A stretch of DNA of 64,000 nucleotides from Lactobacillus sp. Its GTDB lineage: Bacteria > Bacillota > Bacilli > Lactobacillales > Lactobacillaceae. Within the stretch, counting starts at the first letter, position 1, and every line of letters starts with the position of its first letter. Shown one piece after another: positions 14,419 to 23,330 of the stretch. Under the pieces are notes generated by a model, which was given only the letters and a program-made list of their open reading frames with translations, was not told the DNA's origin and made no database searches. The position numbers and the translations under genes were made by a program. The stretch spans positions 26,308 through 90,307 of the forward strand of contig JALCQM010000004.1 of the NCBI GenBank assembly GCA_022651245.1. The letters are read 5' to 3'.

Positions 14419-14438
14419 CAAACAATCGGGTGATTCCC

Positions 14439-14630
14439 ATGAGCATGATAAAAACTAGCTGCGGATACATGACCTACCAAGAGTGGGCGATGATCTGCCG
14501 CATTAGTAAGCAAGAAGAGAGGGAGCATAAGTATGGACGTCAACGAGATGCTCGGAGTGCGAGAGTCATATCAAGCACCAAGCAAGCTGATGGAGATTCT
14601 GCGCGACGAAGGGAAGACGGACAACTCTGA
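14439..14630 (+). CDS. Small possible phage protein overlapping the next frame
   Basis: A 63-residue frame from ATG 14439. The first half (GYMTYQEWAMICRISKQEEREHK) looks like coding sequence. The second half is Arg- and Ser-rich and overlaps, for about 98 bases, the better-supported frame starting at 14533. Only the first part may be meaningful. The ribosome site is weak. Confidence 0.38.
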   Translation: MSMIKTSCGYMTYQEWAMICRISKQEEREHKYGRQRDARSARVISSTKQADGDSARRREDGQL

Positions 14631-14643
14631 TGCCAAAGGTTAG
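14533..14643 (+). CDS. Small phage protein upstream of HNH nuclease
   Basis: A 36-residue frame behind AGAGGGAGC: MDVNEMLGVRESYQAPSKLM, continuing with EILRDEG. The opening resembles the start of a longer protein seen at this place in related phages, so it may be a shortened remnant. It overlaps the HNH start by 14 bases. Confidence 0.5.
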   Translation: MDVNEMLGVRESYQAPSKLMEILRDEGKTDNSDAKG

Positions 14644-15157
14644 ACGATGCCGTGCCACTGGCTGTCATGCTATGTGTGAGGTACCGCACTGGTACTGTGC
14701 TAAGCACATAGACCAAGAGGATGCCTACCTTGAGACCAGACAGCGATGGGCACGAGGACATGAGGCCAGTTACCAGCATAAGTACAACCGAGTCAACCGT
14801 AACCGAAGTGAGGACAAGAGAGAGCAGTATGCTTTCTACAAGTCGAGGGAGTGGCAGTCGTTGAGGCGAGCAGTGCTCGACCGCGACAACCATCTTGACC
14901 AGTATGCTTTTAAAGCTGGCCTGATTGTCCAGGCTACCACGGTGGACCATATAGTCCCTATAGAAGTGGCACCAGAGCTGCGCGACGATCCCGACAATCT
15001 CATCGCTTGCACGAGCCGGACGAACCGAATCAAGACGCAGTGGGAGCAGGATTATTACGGAACCGGCGCCGCAAATCGTTTGACTGGCGCGCCGTGGATT
15101 CGCAAAGCTGCTGACCTGCCAATAAATTTTGATCCCCCCGCCCCGTTGCGAGAGTAG
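14630..15157 (+). CDS. HNH endonuclease of the packaging module
   Basis: A 175-residue protein. The N-terminus binds zinc (CRATGCHAMC, YCAKH). The HNH core reads TTVDHIVPIEVAPELRDDPDNLIACTSRTNRIK, with His and Asn in the usual places. HNH proteins next to terminase are needed for cohesive-end cutting in many HK97-like phages of Gram-positive bacteria. That suggests a cos-type phage. The 96 bases after it, before the small terminase gene, are gene-free and GC-rich (CCCCACCGGGG at 15213) and may hold the cos site. Confidence 0.88.
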   Translation: MPKVRRCRATGCHAMCEVPHWYCAKHIDQEDAYLETRQRWARGHEASYQHKYNRVNRNRSEDKREQYAFYKSREWQSLRRAVLDRDNHLDQYAFKAGLIVQATTVDHIVPIEVAPELRDDPDNLIACTSRTNRIKTQWEQDYYGTGAANRLTGAPWIRKAADLPINFDPPAPLRE

Positions 15158-15253
15158 GAGGAGCGCACACACAGTCGTCATCTCGCATAAAAGCGTCGAC
15201 TCAGAACATTTACCCCACCGGGGCTGGCCACGAATGGACGGGAGGTGATTCCG

Positions 15254-15733
15254 GTGGTCAAAAAGTCATGGAACGAACAAAACGGGGGTCATCTCTCTTA
15301 TGACCCGCCAGCACACCTGGGAGCGATCGCGGCCGCAATGTGGCGCAAGATCGTTCCCTTTTTAGAAGTCCGAGGGAGCGACGTCCAGCGCATCGATCAG
15401 AACCTGGTCGAGATGTACTGCGCCCAATATGAGATCTACCGCAAGGCCTATCAGTCGATACGAGACGAAGGTGCCCAGGTGACGATCACGAAGTCGGTGC
15501 AGAACTCACGCGGCGAGATCATCGGCACTGACATGGTCGCAATCCGGCGCAATCCGGCTACGTCAATCTTCAACGACGCGGTGAAGCAACTCACGGCCAT
15601 AGGAGGCCAGCTGGGGCTGTCTCCGAAGTCCCGGGCAGAACTAGCCGACATGGTCGGTGACGGCTCTGACACGGACGGTTTGGACGTAGCAAAGGCACTC
15701 AGTCGCTTTATGGGAAAAGAGGCTAAGCAATGA
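15254..15733 (+). CDS. terS: Terminase small subunit, P27 family
   Basis: A 159-residue protein. GTG 15254 is chosen because GGGAGG lies eight bases upstream. The sequence (LGAIAAAMWRKIVPFLEVRGSDVQRIDQNLVEMYC, LTAIGGQLGLSPKSRAEL) is typical of the P27 family. It binds the packaging site and directs the large subunit. The gene overlaps terL by four bases. Confidence 0.9.
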   Translation: MVKKSWNEQNGGHLSYDPPAHLGAIAAAMWRKIVPFLEVRGSDVQRIDQNLVEMYCAQYEIYRKAYQSIRDEGAQVTITKSVQNSRGEIIGTDMVAIRRNPATSIFNDAVKQLTAIGGQLGLSPKSRAELADMVGDGSDTDGLDVAKALSRFMGKEAKQ

Positions 15734-17616
15734 CTGAAGAGATCATTGACCTGACCGAATCTCACGACGTCATTGGCGCCTATCGCAAGCGTGACTATCG
15801 GGCTATCCGTCAGAAGTACACCGATCCCGGTACTACCTACGCCTTTAGAGTCCTAGACGGCAAGATTATGGCCGGCTACATGATGCGGCTGGCCTGCTTC
15901 CGACATGTGCAAGATTTACAACGTGCCGAAGCCGAGCAAGCATACTTCCCATTCCGGTACGACCTAGACAAGACTAGCGCCATTCTGACTTTTGCGGCGA
16001 TCTGCCCAGATGTCGATACTGGCGAACCTTCCAAACTGATGCTGTGGCAGAAATTCACTCTGTCTCAGCTTTTTGGTTGGGTCACTTTAGACGGCCAGAA
16101 GCGTTTCACGCGTGCCGACCTTAGCGTTGGCCGTGGCCAGGGTAAAACCTACCTGATGGGCATCTACATGTCATACAGCTTCCTGATTGAACCGTTGAGC
16201 CTGTCCAATCAGGACTTCCTAGTGTCGTCTATCAATTTCAAGCAGACCAACAAGCTCTTTGGATACATTGGCACGATGCTCAAACAAATTTGTGCTAACG
16301 AGCCCTTCAAGACACTGGCGAAGCAAGCGGGGCTTATACCACTGCTGCACGATCAGTATGTCCAGCGCACCGCCAACAATGTGTTGCGGGAGATCCCACT
16401 AGAATCCGGACAGTATGACTCGTATCACTTTACAACAGCCGTCTTTGATGAAGTCGGTGAAGTCAAGAGCCGTGATCGGATCAGCAAGATCACTACTGGC
16501 CAGGTCAAGGTACCAAATCACCAATACATCCAGATCTCAACAGCGTATCCTGATCCGTCAGTGCCGTTCCACGACGACCAAAAGATGATGCAGGAAGTCA
16601 TGGAGCGTGACAGTGATCGGGCCAACGACCGGCGCTTGTGTCTGGTGTGGGCGCAGGACAGCCTGAACGAGACTTATAAGCCAGATACTTGGGTAAAGTC
16701 CAACCCGCTGCTCGATCTCAAATCGCAGTACACTACGCTTTTTGGCGGTTTGATGGACTTGCGAGACCAGATGCTGGCAACTGGCAAGGTCGCGGACTTC
16801 CAAAACAAGAACCTCAACATGTGGCTGCAAGAGAAGCAGAACAGCTTCCTCAAGCTAAGCGATATTGAACGATCTGTCGTAAAAGATTTCTCCATCCGCG
16901 GTCGCCAGGTGTATGTGGGCTTTGACTACTCGATGTTTAGCGACAACACTGCCATCGCTTTTATCTATCCATATCGCCGCGCGGATGGCACCAAGCACTG
17001 GCACGTCGAGCAGCACAGTTTCATCCCGTGGGAACGGGCTGGGTCAATCGAGGCCAAAGAGAACCAAGACGGCATCGCCTATCGGCAGTACCCGGAGTTT
17101 TGCACGATCACCAGTCACCCGCAAGGCCTAATCAATGACGACCAGGTCTACCAGTGGCTCATGGACTACGTCGAGGACAACGGCCTTGAGGTGGTCTTTT
17201 TTGGTTACGACGCTTGGGGTGCCACCAAGGCAATCAAGCAGATGGAGCTCAACACTGCCTGGCCACTTGAACCGATCCGACAACGGACTAGTGAACTTAA
17301 AGACCCGACGAAGTGGCTACAAGAGTGCTTTGTTGAGGGCACAATTGATCGTCCAGACGACCCGATCATGGCTAAAGCGTTGATGAACGCGCAGCTTTAC
17401 GAGGATAAGATCGGCATCCAAGTCGATAAGGCCGCTGCTACGTACAAGATTGACGTGGTTGACGCCGTCATCGACAGCGGATACCAGGCGATGTATCACT
17501 TCGAGGACTACGCCGACATCAATGATAAGTCACAGCAGGTGGATCGGATGACGCAAGAGCAAGTCAAAGAATGGTTCTTAAGCCAGCATGGAGGAGGTGA
17601 ATCGGATGATCTTTAA
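15730..17616 (+). CDS. terL: Terminase large subunit
   Basis: A 628-residue packaging motor. The ATPase half has Walker A GRGQGKT at 134-140 and Walker B TAVFDEVGE near 238. The nuclease half has the acidic triad segments YVGFDYSMFSDNTAIAF, VVFFGYDAWG and DVVDAVIDSG. It cuts concatemeric DNA and pumps it into the prohead through the portal. Full length for the family. Confidence 0.95.
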   Translation: MTEEIIDLTESHDVIGAYRKRDYRAIRQKYTDPGTTYAFRVLDGKIMAGYMMRLACFRHVQDLQRAEAEQAYFPFRYDLDKTSAILTFAAICPDVDTGEPSKLMLWQKFTLSQLFGWVTLDGQKRFTRADLSVGRGQGKTYLMGIYMSYSFLIEPLSLSNQDFLVSSINFKQTNKLFGYIGTMLKQICANEPFKTLAKQAGLIPLLHDQYVQRTANNVLREIPLESGQYDSYHFTTAVFDEVGEVKSRDRISKITTGQVKVPNHQYIQISTAYPDPSVPFHDDQKMMQEVMERDSDRANDRRLCLVWAQDSLNETYKPDTWVKSNPLLDLKSQYTTLFGGLMDLRDQMLATGKVADFQNKNLNMWLQEKQNSFLKLSDIERSVVKDFSIRGRQVYVGFDYSMFSDNTAIAFIYPYRRADGTKHWHVEQHSFIPWERAGSIEAKENQDGIAYRQYPEFCTITSHPQGLINDDQVYQWLMDYVEDNGLEVVFFGYDAWGATKAIKQMELNTAWPLEPIRQRTSELKDPTKWLQECFVEGTIDRPDDPIMAKALMNAQLYEDKIGIQVDKAAATYKIDVVDAVIDSGYQAMYHFEDYADINDKSQQVDRMTQEQVKEWFLSQHGGGESDDL

Positions 17617-17800
17617 AAAACTAGCTGCCACTATCTGGCACCTGGCCGATGTATTGTGCTTTATTCTTGCCCTGGTGGCTTTGTGTGCAGGGGCCTATCA
17701 ATTTGGCCTGGGGTGGTTTTATATCGCTCTGGCGGCCTCTCTGGCCTTCCTGGGCTGGCTGTGTGAAATGGTCGCCGGCCAGAAGGGAGGTGATGAATAA
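17606..17800 (+). CDS. Small membrane protein, DUF1056-like
   Basis: A 64-residue protein from ATG 17606 behind GGAGGTGAA, overlapping the terminase end. Two membrane helices (about 13-33 and 37-56). Small proteins of this kind between terL and portal are annotated DUF1056 in Lactobacillus and Lactococcus phages. Role unknown. Confidence 0.72.
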   Translation: MIFKKLAATIWHLADVLCFILALVALCAGAYQFGLGWFYIALAASLAFLGWLCEMVAGQKGGDE

Positions 17801-18987
17801 TGCCGATTTTCAATGTGAAAAACAAAGCCGCGCCGTTTGAACCGGTCAGCAACAATTTCAGTGACGTAATCAACTTCGCGGTCGCTAACAGTACAGGTGC
17901 GAGCGAATATGTGAGCGCCGACACGGCGCTACACAACTCGGATATCTACTCAGTCGTGATGCAGCTTGCTAGCGATCTTGCGACGGTCAACTATCGGGCT
18001 ACCAGTACACGCATGGACGCCTTTGTCGACAATCCGAGTGCGACCAGCAACGGGCACTCGTTCTGGACCGCAGTGTTTGCACAGCTATTGCTATCTGGCG
18101 AGTCTTTTGTCTATCGCTGGCGCAACATCAATGGCGCTGATCTGCGATGGGAAGCGTTGCGGCCGTCACAGGTGCAAGCTTTCTTGCTCAGCGATGGCAG
18201 TGGCCTGATCTACAATCTGGCCTTTGACGAGCCGGATATCGGTTTGATGGAGGCTGTACCGGCAACAGACTTGCTACACTTCCGCTTGCTGTCGAAAAAC
18301 GGAGGTATGACTGCAATCAGCCCGCTGTCCGCGCTTGCCAACGAGCTCAACATCAAGAAAGCCAACAATAAGCTGACACTCGATGCACTGAGCCAAGCTG
18401 TGACGGCACCGGGCGTCTTGAAAGTCAACAAGGGCGGGCTACTTAACGCCAACGAAAAGGCAGCACGCTCGCGTGAGTTCATGCAACAGCAGTCAACCAG
18501 CAACGGCGGCCCAATCGTGTTAGATGACCTTGAGGACTACACGAAGCTGGAAGTCCAAAGCAACGTCGCTCAGCTACTCAGCCAAACGGACTGGACGGCT
18601 AAGCAAATCGCTAAGGTTTACGGTATCCCCGACACTTTCGTCAACGGCCAAGGTGACCAGCAGTCGTCTGTCGACCAGATAACAGGGATGTATGTCAAAG
18701 CACTGAACCGCTACGCGCAAAGCGCCATTAGTGAGCTCAACGTCAAGTGCCGCGCTGACTTCGAGGCTGACCTGTGGCCGGTGATCGACCCGATGGGCAG
18801 TAACTTTGCCTCTAGCGCTATCAACATGCGTAAGGGTGGCTTGCTGGACAACAAGCAAGCTGTTTGGCTGCTCAAGCACACTGGATATTTGCCTGATGAC
18901 ATGCCTGATGCCAAGGTGGCACCTGTGCCAGTGGTAGATGAACCTAAGCCTGACGAAGATCCAACGAAGGGAGGTGAAAATGAATGA
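17800..18987 (+). CDS. Portal protein, HK97 family
   Basis: A 395-residue protein beginning on the previous stop codon. Motifs include HNSDIYSVVMQLASDLATVNYR, SGESFVYRWRN, LRPSQVQAF and AKQIAKVYGIPDTFVNG, all typical of HK97-type portals. It forms the dodecameric ring for DNA entry and head-tail joining. Confidence 0.94.
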   Translation: MPIFNVKNKAAPFEPVSNNFSDVINFAVANSTGASEYVSADTALHNSDIYSVVMQLASDLATVNYRATSTRMDAFVDNPSATSNGHSFWTAVFAQLLLSGESFVYRWRNINGADLRWEALRPSQVQAFLLSDGSGLIYNLAFDEPDIGLMEAVPATDLLHFRLLSKNGGMTAISPLSALANELNIKKANNKLTLDALSQAVTAPGVLKVNKGGLLNANEKAARSREFMQQQSTSNGGPIVLDDLEDYTKLEVQSNVAQLLSQTDWTAKQIAKVYGIPDTFVNGQGDQQSSVDQITGMYVKALNRYAQSAISELNVKCRADFEADLWPVIDPMGSNFASSAINMRKGGLLDNKQAVWLLKHTGYLPDDMPDAKVAPVPVVDEPKPDEDPTKGGENE

Positions 18988-19733
18988 TCAATATCGATAT
19001 CAAGGGCGACGTTGTCGATGATGGCAGCGGCGCCTTTTATGATTGGCTCGGCATGCCATGTGCGCACCCGTCCGCTATCAGTACCGCACTTGCAGTAGAT
19101 GATGGCGACGATGTGACGGTCGATGTGGCTAGCGGCGGCGGTGATGTCTTTGCGGCGTCTGAAATTTACACGATGCTCAAAAATCACGCGGGCACAGTCA
19201 CGATTAATATCCAAGGACTAGCGGCTTCCGCAGCTTCTGTGATTGCGATGGCCGGCGATAAGATCACCATGAGTCCAACGGCCATGATGATGATCCACAG
19301 GGCTTCCACCGTTGTCGCTGGCAATTCTGACGACCTCAACGCTAGTGTCGACATGCTCGATACTGCTGACCAGGCGATCGCATCCGCGTATGAAGCAAAG
19401 ACTGGCATGGCACAAGGCAAGCTACTTGACTTGATGGCAAAAGAGACCTGGATGACCGCTAAGGATGCTGTCTCCAATGGCTTTGCCGATGAGGTGATGG
19501 TCTTTGACGACTCGCAACCACAGGTCACTAACGCGACCGGCACAGCGATCCCAAAGGCCGGCCTCAACAAGCTGGCCACATTACTGATCAAGGCCGACGA
19601 GCTGCCAAAAGCTAAGGCGCCAACGCCCGAACCAAAGATGGCACCACAACCTATCGAAAACAACAAGCCTATGCCAACTCTGCGTGATGCGAAGCTGGCT
19701 ATTTTAATGGGCAAAACCCAAAAGGAGGGCTAA
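18984..19733 (+). CDS. ClpP-type prohead protease
   Basis: A 249-residue serine protease of the ClpP/crotonase fold. The nucleophile serine lies in GLAASAASVIAMAGD and the histidine in MMIHRAST. A charged, Pro-rich C-terminal tail follows residue 190. It trims the capsid protein's N-terminal scaffold domain during head maturation. It overlaps portal by four bases and ends four bases before the capsid start. Confidence 0.92.
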   Translation: MINIDIKGDVVDDGSGAFYDWLGMPCAHPSAISTALAVDDGDDVTVDVASGGGDVFAASEIYTMLKNHAGTVTINIQGLAASAASVIAMAGDKITMSPTAMMMIHRASTVVAGNSDDLNASVDMLDTADQAIASAYEAKTGMAQGKLLDLMAKETWMTAKDAVSNGFADEVMVFDDSQPQVTNATGTAIPKAGLNKLATLLIKADELPKAKAPTPEPKMAPQPIENNKPMPTLRDAKLAILMGKTQKEG

Positions 19734-19736
19734 CTA

Positions 19737-20936
19737 ATGCCAAAAACAGTAAACGAACTCAACGACGCGTGGATCACCGCGGGCCAAAAGGTCGAAGACC
19801 TTAACGCTAAGCTCAACGTCGCCGCTTTGGACGATGATTTTAGCAAGGAAGCTTTTGACAAGCTCAAGGCAGATCGTGACCAAGCGCGTGACCAACGTGA
19901 CGCCTTGAAAGACCAAGTGGCCGAAGCGCGTGCCGAAGAAGTGGCTGCGATGCAGGACAAGGACAAACATCCACTCGACAAGGGTGAAAAGGACTTGAAG
20001 GCGGGCTTTATCAAGAACTTCAAGGCCATGATGAAGGGTGATCAAAAGGTCATGGATATGATCACCTCTGACACCGACGAAGCCGGCAACGCCATTGGAC
20101 TGACAATCCCGCAAGACATCGAGACCGCAATCAACCTCCTGAAGCGCCAATTTGACGCTTTGGAGCAGTACGTCACCGTCGAAAGCGTCGGCACCTTGAG
20201 CGGCTCCCGCGTGTATGAAAAGTGGTCTGACATCACGCCGCTGCAAAAGATCGACGAAGCTGGCAATATTCCAGACAACGACGATCCAAAGCTGCACTTG
20301 GTCAAGTACCTGATTGCTACCTACGGCGGAATCACCACCATCACCAACTCTTTGCTCGCCGACACTGCGGACAATCTGATGGCTTGGCTTGAAGTTTGGA
20401 TTGCCAAGAAGGTCGTTGCCACTCACAACGGTGCAATCATCGCTGCATTTGGTTTGCTCAAGAAGTACGACGGCAAGCTTGAAAACTTTGACGACATCAA
20501 GACTCTGATGAACAAGGCCATTGACCCTGCGCTCAAGAGCACATCCAGCTTCATGACCAACACCTCCGGCTTTGACATCTTGTCTAAGGTCAAGGACGCG
20601 GAAGGCCGCTACTTAATCACCGAGCCTGTCACTCAACCGGACCAGCATGTCATCGGTGGCAAGCTAATCCACGAAATTGCCGACAAGTCCTTGCCTGACA
20701 ACGCCGATGGGTCTCACCCACTTGGCTACGGCGACTTCAAGGAAGCTGTCACCTTATACAACCGTCAAAACACTAGCTTACTATCCACCAACATCGGTGC
20801 TGGTGCCTTCGAGACCAACACGACTAAGGTCCGTGTCCTGGATCGTTTCGATGTGCAGGTCACTGATGACGAGGCCGCGGTTTGGACTAGCTTTACTGCC
20901 ATCGCTGACCAAACTGGTACCGACCCAAAAGCGTAG
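19737..20936 (+). CDS. Major capsid protein, HK97 fold (short, unshifted form)
   Basis: A 399-residue protein. Residues 1 to about 100 are a coiled-coil scaffold (LNDAWITAGQKVEDLNAKL, DRDQARDQRDALKDQV), expected to be removed by the upstream protease. The remainder is the HK97 capsid fold (GLTIPQDIETAIN, TYGGITTITNSLLAD). The frame ends ACC-GAC-CCA-AAA-GCG-TAG. The C-CCA-AAA heptamer lets a fraction of ribosomes slip back one base and read on into the Ig-like extension, giving a second, larger capsid protein. Confidence 0.94.
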   Translation: MPKTVNELNDAWITAGQKVEDLNAKLNVAALDDDFSKEAFDKLKADRDQARDQRDALKDQVAEARAEEVAAMQDKDKHPLDKGEKDLKAGFIKNFKAMMKGDQKVMDMITSDTDEAGNAIGLTIPQDIETAINLLKRQFDALEQYVTVESVGTLSGSRVYEKWSDITPLQKIDEAGNIPDNDDPKLHLVKYLIATYGGITTITNSLLADTADNLMAWLEVWIAKKVVATHNGAIIAAFGLLKKYDGKLENFDDIKTLMNKAIDPALKSTSSFMTNTSGFDILSKVKDAEGRYLITEPVTQPDQHVIGGKLIHEIADKSLPDNADGSHPLGYGDFKEAVTLYNRQNTSLLSTNIGAGAFETNTTKVRVLDRFDVQVTDDEAAVWTSFTAIADQTGTDPKA

Positions 20937-20968
20937 CGCCAGCCTCTAACCCGGCTACCGGTCTGGCG
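20924..20968 (+). promoter_or_regulatory. Programmed -1 frameshift signal, capsid gene
   Basis: Slippery CCCAAAA at 20924-20930, a six-base spacer containing the stop codon, then a stem CGCCAG (20937-20942) with CTGGCG (20963-20968). The loop holds a second small stem, CCGG-CTA-CCGG. The first 17 bases are identical to those at 23318-23334. Lactobacillus phage A2 is known to use this type of signal in the same two genes. Confidence 0.88.
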
Positions 20969-21217
20969 ATGAGCCAAGCCACAGCCTCGATGAAGGTTGG
21001 CGACACGAAACAAGTAACAGCTGCGGCCACACCAGCAGGCGCTGACGACGAAGCAGCAGTAAACGGTGCGATCACTTACGCTTCCAGCGATGAGACCATC
21101 GCCAAGGTAGGCACTGATGGCACCATCACTGCGATCGCCGCAGGCACGGCCACGATCACTGCCACCAGCGGCGCCTTTACGGCTACCGTCAAGGTGACTG
21201 TCGCGGCAGCGGCTTAG
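20930..21217 (+). CDS. Ig-like (Big_2) extension of the capsid protein, made by frameshift
   Basis: After the -1 slip the ribosome reads SVAPASNPATG and then a domain of about 80 residues (MKVGDTKQVTAAATPAGADD, YASSDETIAKVGTDGTI, AIAAGTATITATSGAFTATVKV). This is a bacterial Ig-like Big_2 domain. It has no ribosome site of its own. The fused product would be 493 residues. Such domains decorate virions and may bind cell-surface carbohydrates. Confidence 0.85.
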   Translation, partial: SVAPASNPATGLAMSQATASMKVGDTKQVTAAATPAGADDEAAVNGAITYASSDETIAKVGTDGTITAIAAGTATITATSGAFTATVKVTVAAAA

Positions 21218-21230
21218 GCGGTGATTGCTG

Positions 21231-21620
21231 ATGGCGACAATCGAGCAGCTTAAAGCCTCACTGCGACTGATGGACACTGGTGACGCTGCTTGGGACGCTA
21301 CTGTCAATGCGCAGCTTCAAGGGTACCTGGACGCGGCTACAAGCTACGTCAAGGATGCCGTGGGGTGCGATGACGGTTTTGCCACTGACGCCGCCAACGA
21401 GTCGCTGTTTGACGTGGCTATCATTGCAATCGCCGGGGCGTATCAGCAGAACCCAGTGGCGGTTGTGGCGGGATCGGCAATGGTCAGCGTCAACCTGGTC
21501 GCCAACTCAATCATCGCGCAGCTGCGTGGCAGATGGGAGGTGAGCCAGGATGGTACAACTAGCGACACCGGTCCGACTGGATCGACTGATCCAGCTGGGA
21601 GCGATGAAGACCGACTATAA
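21231..21620 (+). CDS. Head-tail connector protein (gp6-like)
   Basis: A 129-residue protein from ATG 21231. The pattern IEQLKASLRLMDTGDAAWD, then LQGYLDAATSYVKDAVG and VAIIAIAGAYQQNP is that of gp6-like head-tail adaptors. Its C-terminal tail overlaps the next gene by 71 bases. Confidence 0.85.
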   Translation: MATIEQLKASLRLMDTGDAAWDATVNAQLQGYLDAATSYVKDAVGCDDGFATDAANESLFDVAIIAIAGAYQQNPVAVVAGSAMVSVNLVANSIIAQLRGRWEVSQDGTTSDTGPTGSTDPAGSDEDRL

Positions 21621-21900
21621 CGCCGAGGGCGTGCCAGTTGACACCTTCGCTCCCAAACGTCAGACGCTTGCTGGTCCCTGGGCGCGAACCATGCTCCAAC
21701 AGTATCAAATCGCTGGGACAAGTCGCGAACGCACAGTCATGTATGTGGTGCGTCATATGCCGCCTGGCGCGTATGAAGGTGTGACTCATGTGACTATGCC
21801 AGGCCACACTTACGAGCTTACAGACGTGCAATCTGAGCCCGTGCCAGGGCCTCGCGCTTACGACTTGCTGACTCTTTTGGAGGTGACCAAGCGTGGCTAA
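21550..21900 (+). CDS. Head closure protein
   Basis: A 116-residue protein; ATG 21550 lies behind GGGAGGTGAGC inside the connector gene. It has the beta-barrel layout of SPP1 gp16-like stoppers (LATPVRLDRLIQLG, AGTSRERTVMYVVRHM, GHTYELTDVQS). It closes the portal channel and joins the tail. Confidence 0.82.
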   Translation: MVQLATPVRLDRLIQLGAMKTDYNAEGVPVDTFAPKRQTLAGPWARTMLQQYQIAGTSRERTVMYVVRHMPPGAYEGVTHVTMPGHTYELTDVQSEPVPGPRAYDLLTLLEVTKRG

Positions 21901-22366
21901 TGACGCAGACATGGACTTTGGCGACGCACTCAACGAGTGGCTGCGCCAGGTTGACGCCTATGTGACCTTATCAGCGGCAGAACGGGGAGAGATCACCGAA
22001 GCAGGGGCCAAGGCTTATGCCGAGGTCCTCAAAGAGATGACGCCGCGCTCCGACATTGATTACAGCAAGGGCCGCCACTCTGCCGGTCACGCGACCAAGC
22101 GAAAACGCGGACACCTTGCCGACTCAATCACATACAAGGGCGGCTTCACCGCTGACAATCTCAACACCGGCGACACCGATGTTGGCTACGACAATCATTA
22201 CTTCGACTTTCTGGCCCGTCTGATCAGCGACGGCCAAAAGAAGATGAGTGCTAAAGAGCTTGCCAACACACACTTTACTGATCGCGCCCAGGAGGCGGCC
22301 AAAGAACGCGTCTACGCGGCCATGAAGGCCAAATATGACGAGTTGCACGGAGGTGGTAGCACATGA
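21893..22366 (+). CDS. HK97 gp10-like tail completion protein
   Basis: A 157-residue protein starting at GTG 21893 behind GGAGGTG. The pattern of HK97 gp10 homologues is seen: AKAYAEVLKEMTPRSD, a basic histidine-rich stretch (HSAGHATKRKRGHLADSI), VGYDNHYFDFLARLISDGQKK. Acts at the head-tail joint. Confidence 0.85.
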   Translation: MANDADMDFGDALNEWLRQVDAYVTLSAAERGEITEAGAKAYAEVLKEMTPRSDIDYSKGRHSAGHATKRKRGHLADSITYKGGFTADNLNTGDTDVGYDNHYFDFLARLISDGQKKMSAKELANTHFTDRAQEAAKERVYAAMKAKYDELHGGGST

Positions 22367-22731
22367 GCACAGTCACTGATGCGCAGGCTGTCATCGGCAC
22401 AATCGACGGTGTTGACGGCGTGTATCCTAACATGTTGCCAGGCCCAGTGGCAGACGATACGGCAAAGACTGTCATCCTGCTCACCGAGGCAACCGGTGAA
22501 TCGCCGGACGAGTATGGCAGCGACAAAGCGACCCGCTTCAGGCGAGCCGTTGCAGTAAACATCTTTTATGGTCTCTCCAAGTCCGACCAGGCGTCGGCAG
22601 TGGAAGAGGCCATTTTTAATGCCTTCGAGGCGGCCGGATGGGGTGAAATCTATTCGGCACCACATACCTTCGACCCGTCGACGGGCCAGTATACGAAGGC
22701 CTTTCAATTCGCAAACACAAAGGAGAGATAA
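22363..22731 (+). CDS. Tail terminator protein, DUF806-like
   Basis: A 122-residue protein overlapping the previous gene by four bases. LLTEATGESPDEYGSDKATRFRRAVAVNIFYG matches DUF806 tail terminators that cap the tail tube. It ends two bases before the tail-tube gene. Confidence 0.82.
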   Translation: MSTVTDAQAVIGTIDGVDGVYPNMLPGPVADDTAKTVILLTEATGESPDEYGSDKATRFRRAVAVNIFYGLSKSDQASAVEEAIFNAFEAAGWGEIYSAPHTFDPSTGQYTKAFQFANTKER

Positions 22732-22733
22732 CT

Positions 22734-23330
22734 ATGGAATTACGAGGCTTAGCTGACTTCATCCTCGCCCGGTACGACGAGAATAACAAGCTAGTAACCG
22801 ATACGATCGGCGGGGCCGTTGACGGCCTCTTTACTGTCGATCTGGCAAGCTCTTTAGGTGCCACGCAGGCCAACATCACCAACTTAAGCATCACCCCTGA
22901 AAAGGTCTACGGGTCTAACGCAGTTGCTGAGCAAACAGTCGGCGTCATCCAGCCGTCTGTCGCCTTGGCAGCTAACGACATCCCACATTTGGTGTATGAC
23001 ACCTTCGTGGGCTTACAGGCCGACCAGACTAACGGTGGGATGGCTGCCAAGTCTGGTGCAACTGTCACGGGTGGCTTAATCGTCCACTCGCAGCATCGCT
23101 CCGGGGTTGACCTATATATGGCCTTCCCAATGGGAATCTTCACCCCTGGTGAAATGAACTTGCAGACCAACCAGCAGAACCCGACGATCGTGCACGACGC
23201 GCTGACCTTCAGTGTGCAAGCACGTGCGAGTGACCAACTGGTATATCAGAAGTTCTACTCTGACGAAGAGAACTTCGACTACGAGAAGATGCTGGCCTTC
23301 ATCTTTGAAGGCTACACCCCAAAAGCGTAG
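22734..23330 (+). CDS. Major tail tube protein (short, unshifted form)
   Basis: A 198-residue protein behind AAAGGAGAG. Typical tail-tube composition, with ASLGATQANITNLSITPEKVYGSN and a MYLMVPK-like beta region (HRSGVDLYMAFPMGIFTPGE). The frame ends GGC-TAC-ACC-CCA-AAA-GCG-TAG, again a C-CCA-AAA slip site. The shifted form gains an Ig-like domain. Confidence 0.92.
   Translation: MELRGLADFILARYDENNKLVTDTIGGAVDGLFTVDLASSLGATQANITNLSITPEKVYGSNAVAEQTVGVIQPSVALAANDIPHLVYDTFVGLQADQTNGGMAAKSGATVTGGLIVHSQHRSGVDLYMAFPMGIFTPGEMNLQTNQQNPTIVHDALTFSVQARASDQLVYQKFYSDEENFDYEKMLAFIFEGYTPKA

Noticed and set aside
14540-15181. A 213-codon minus-strand frame opposite the HNH gene
   Set aside because: It is antisense to a clear HNH nuclease, has no good ribosome site and opposes the late operon.
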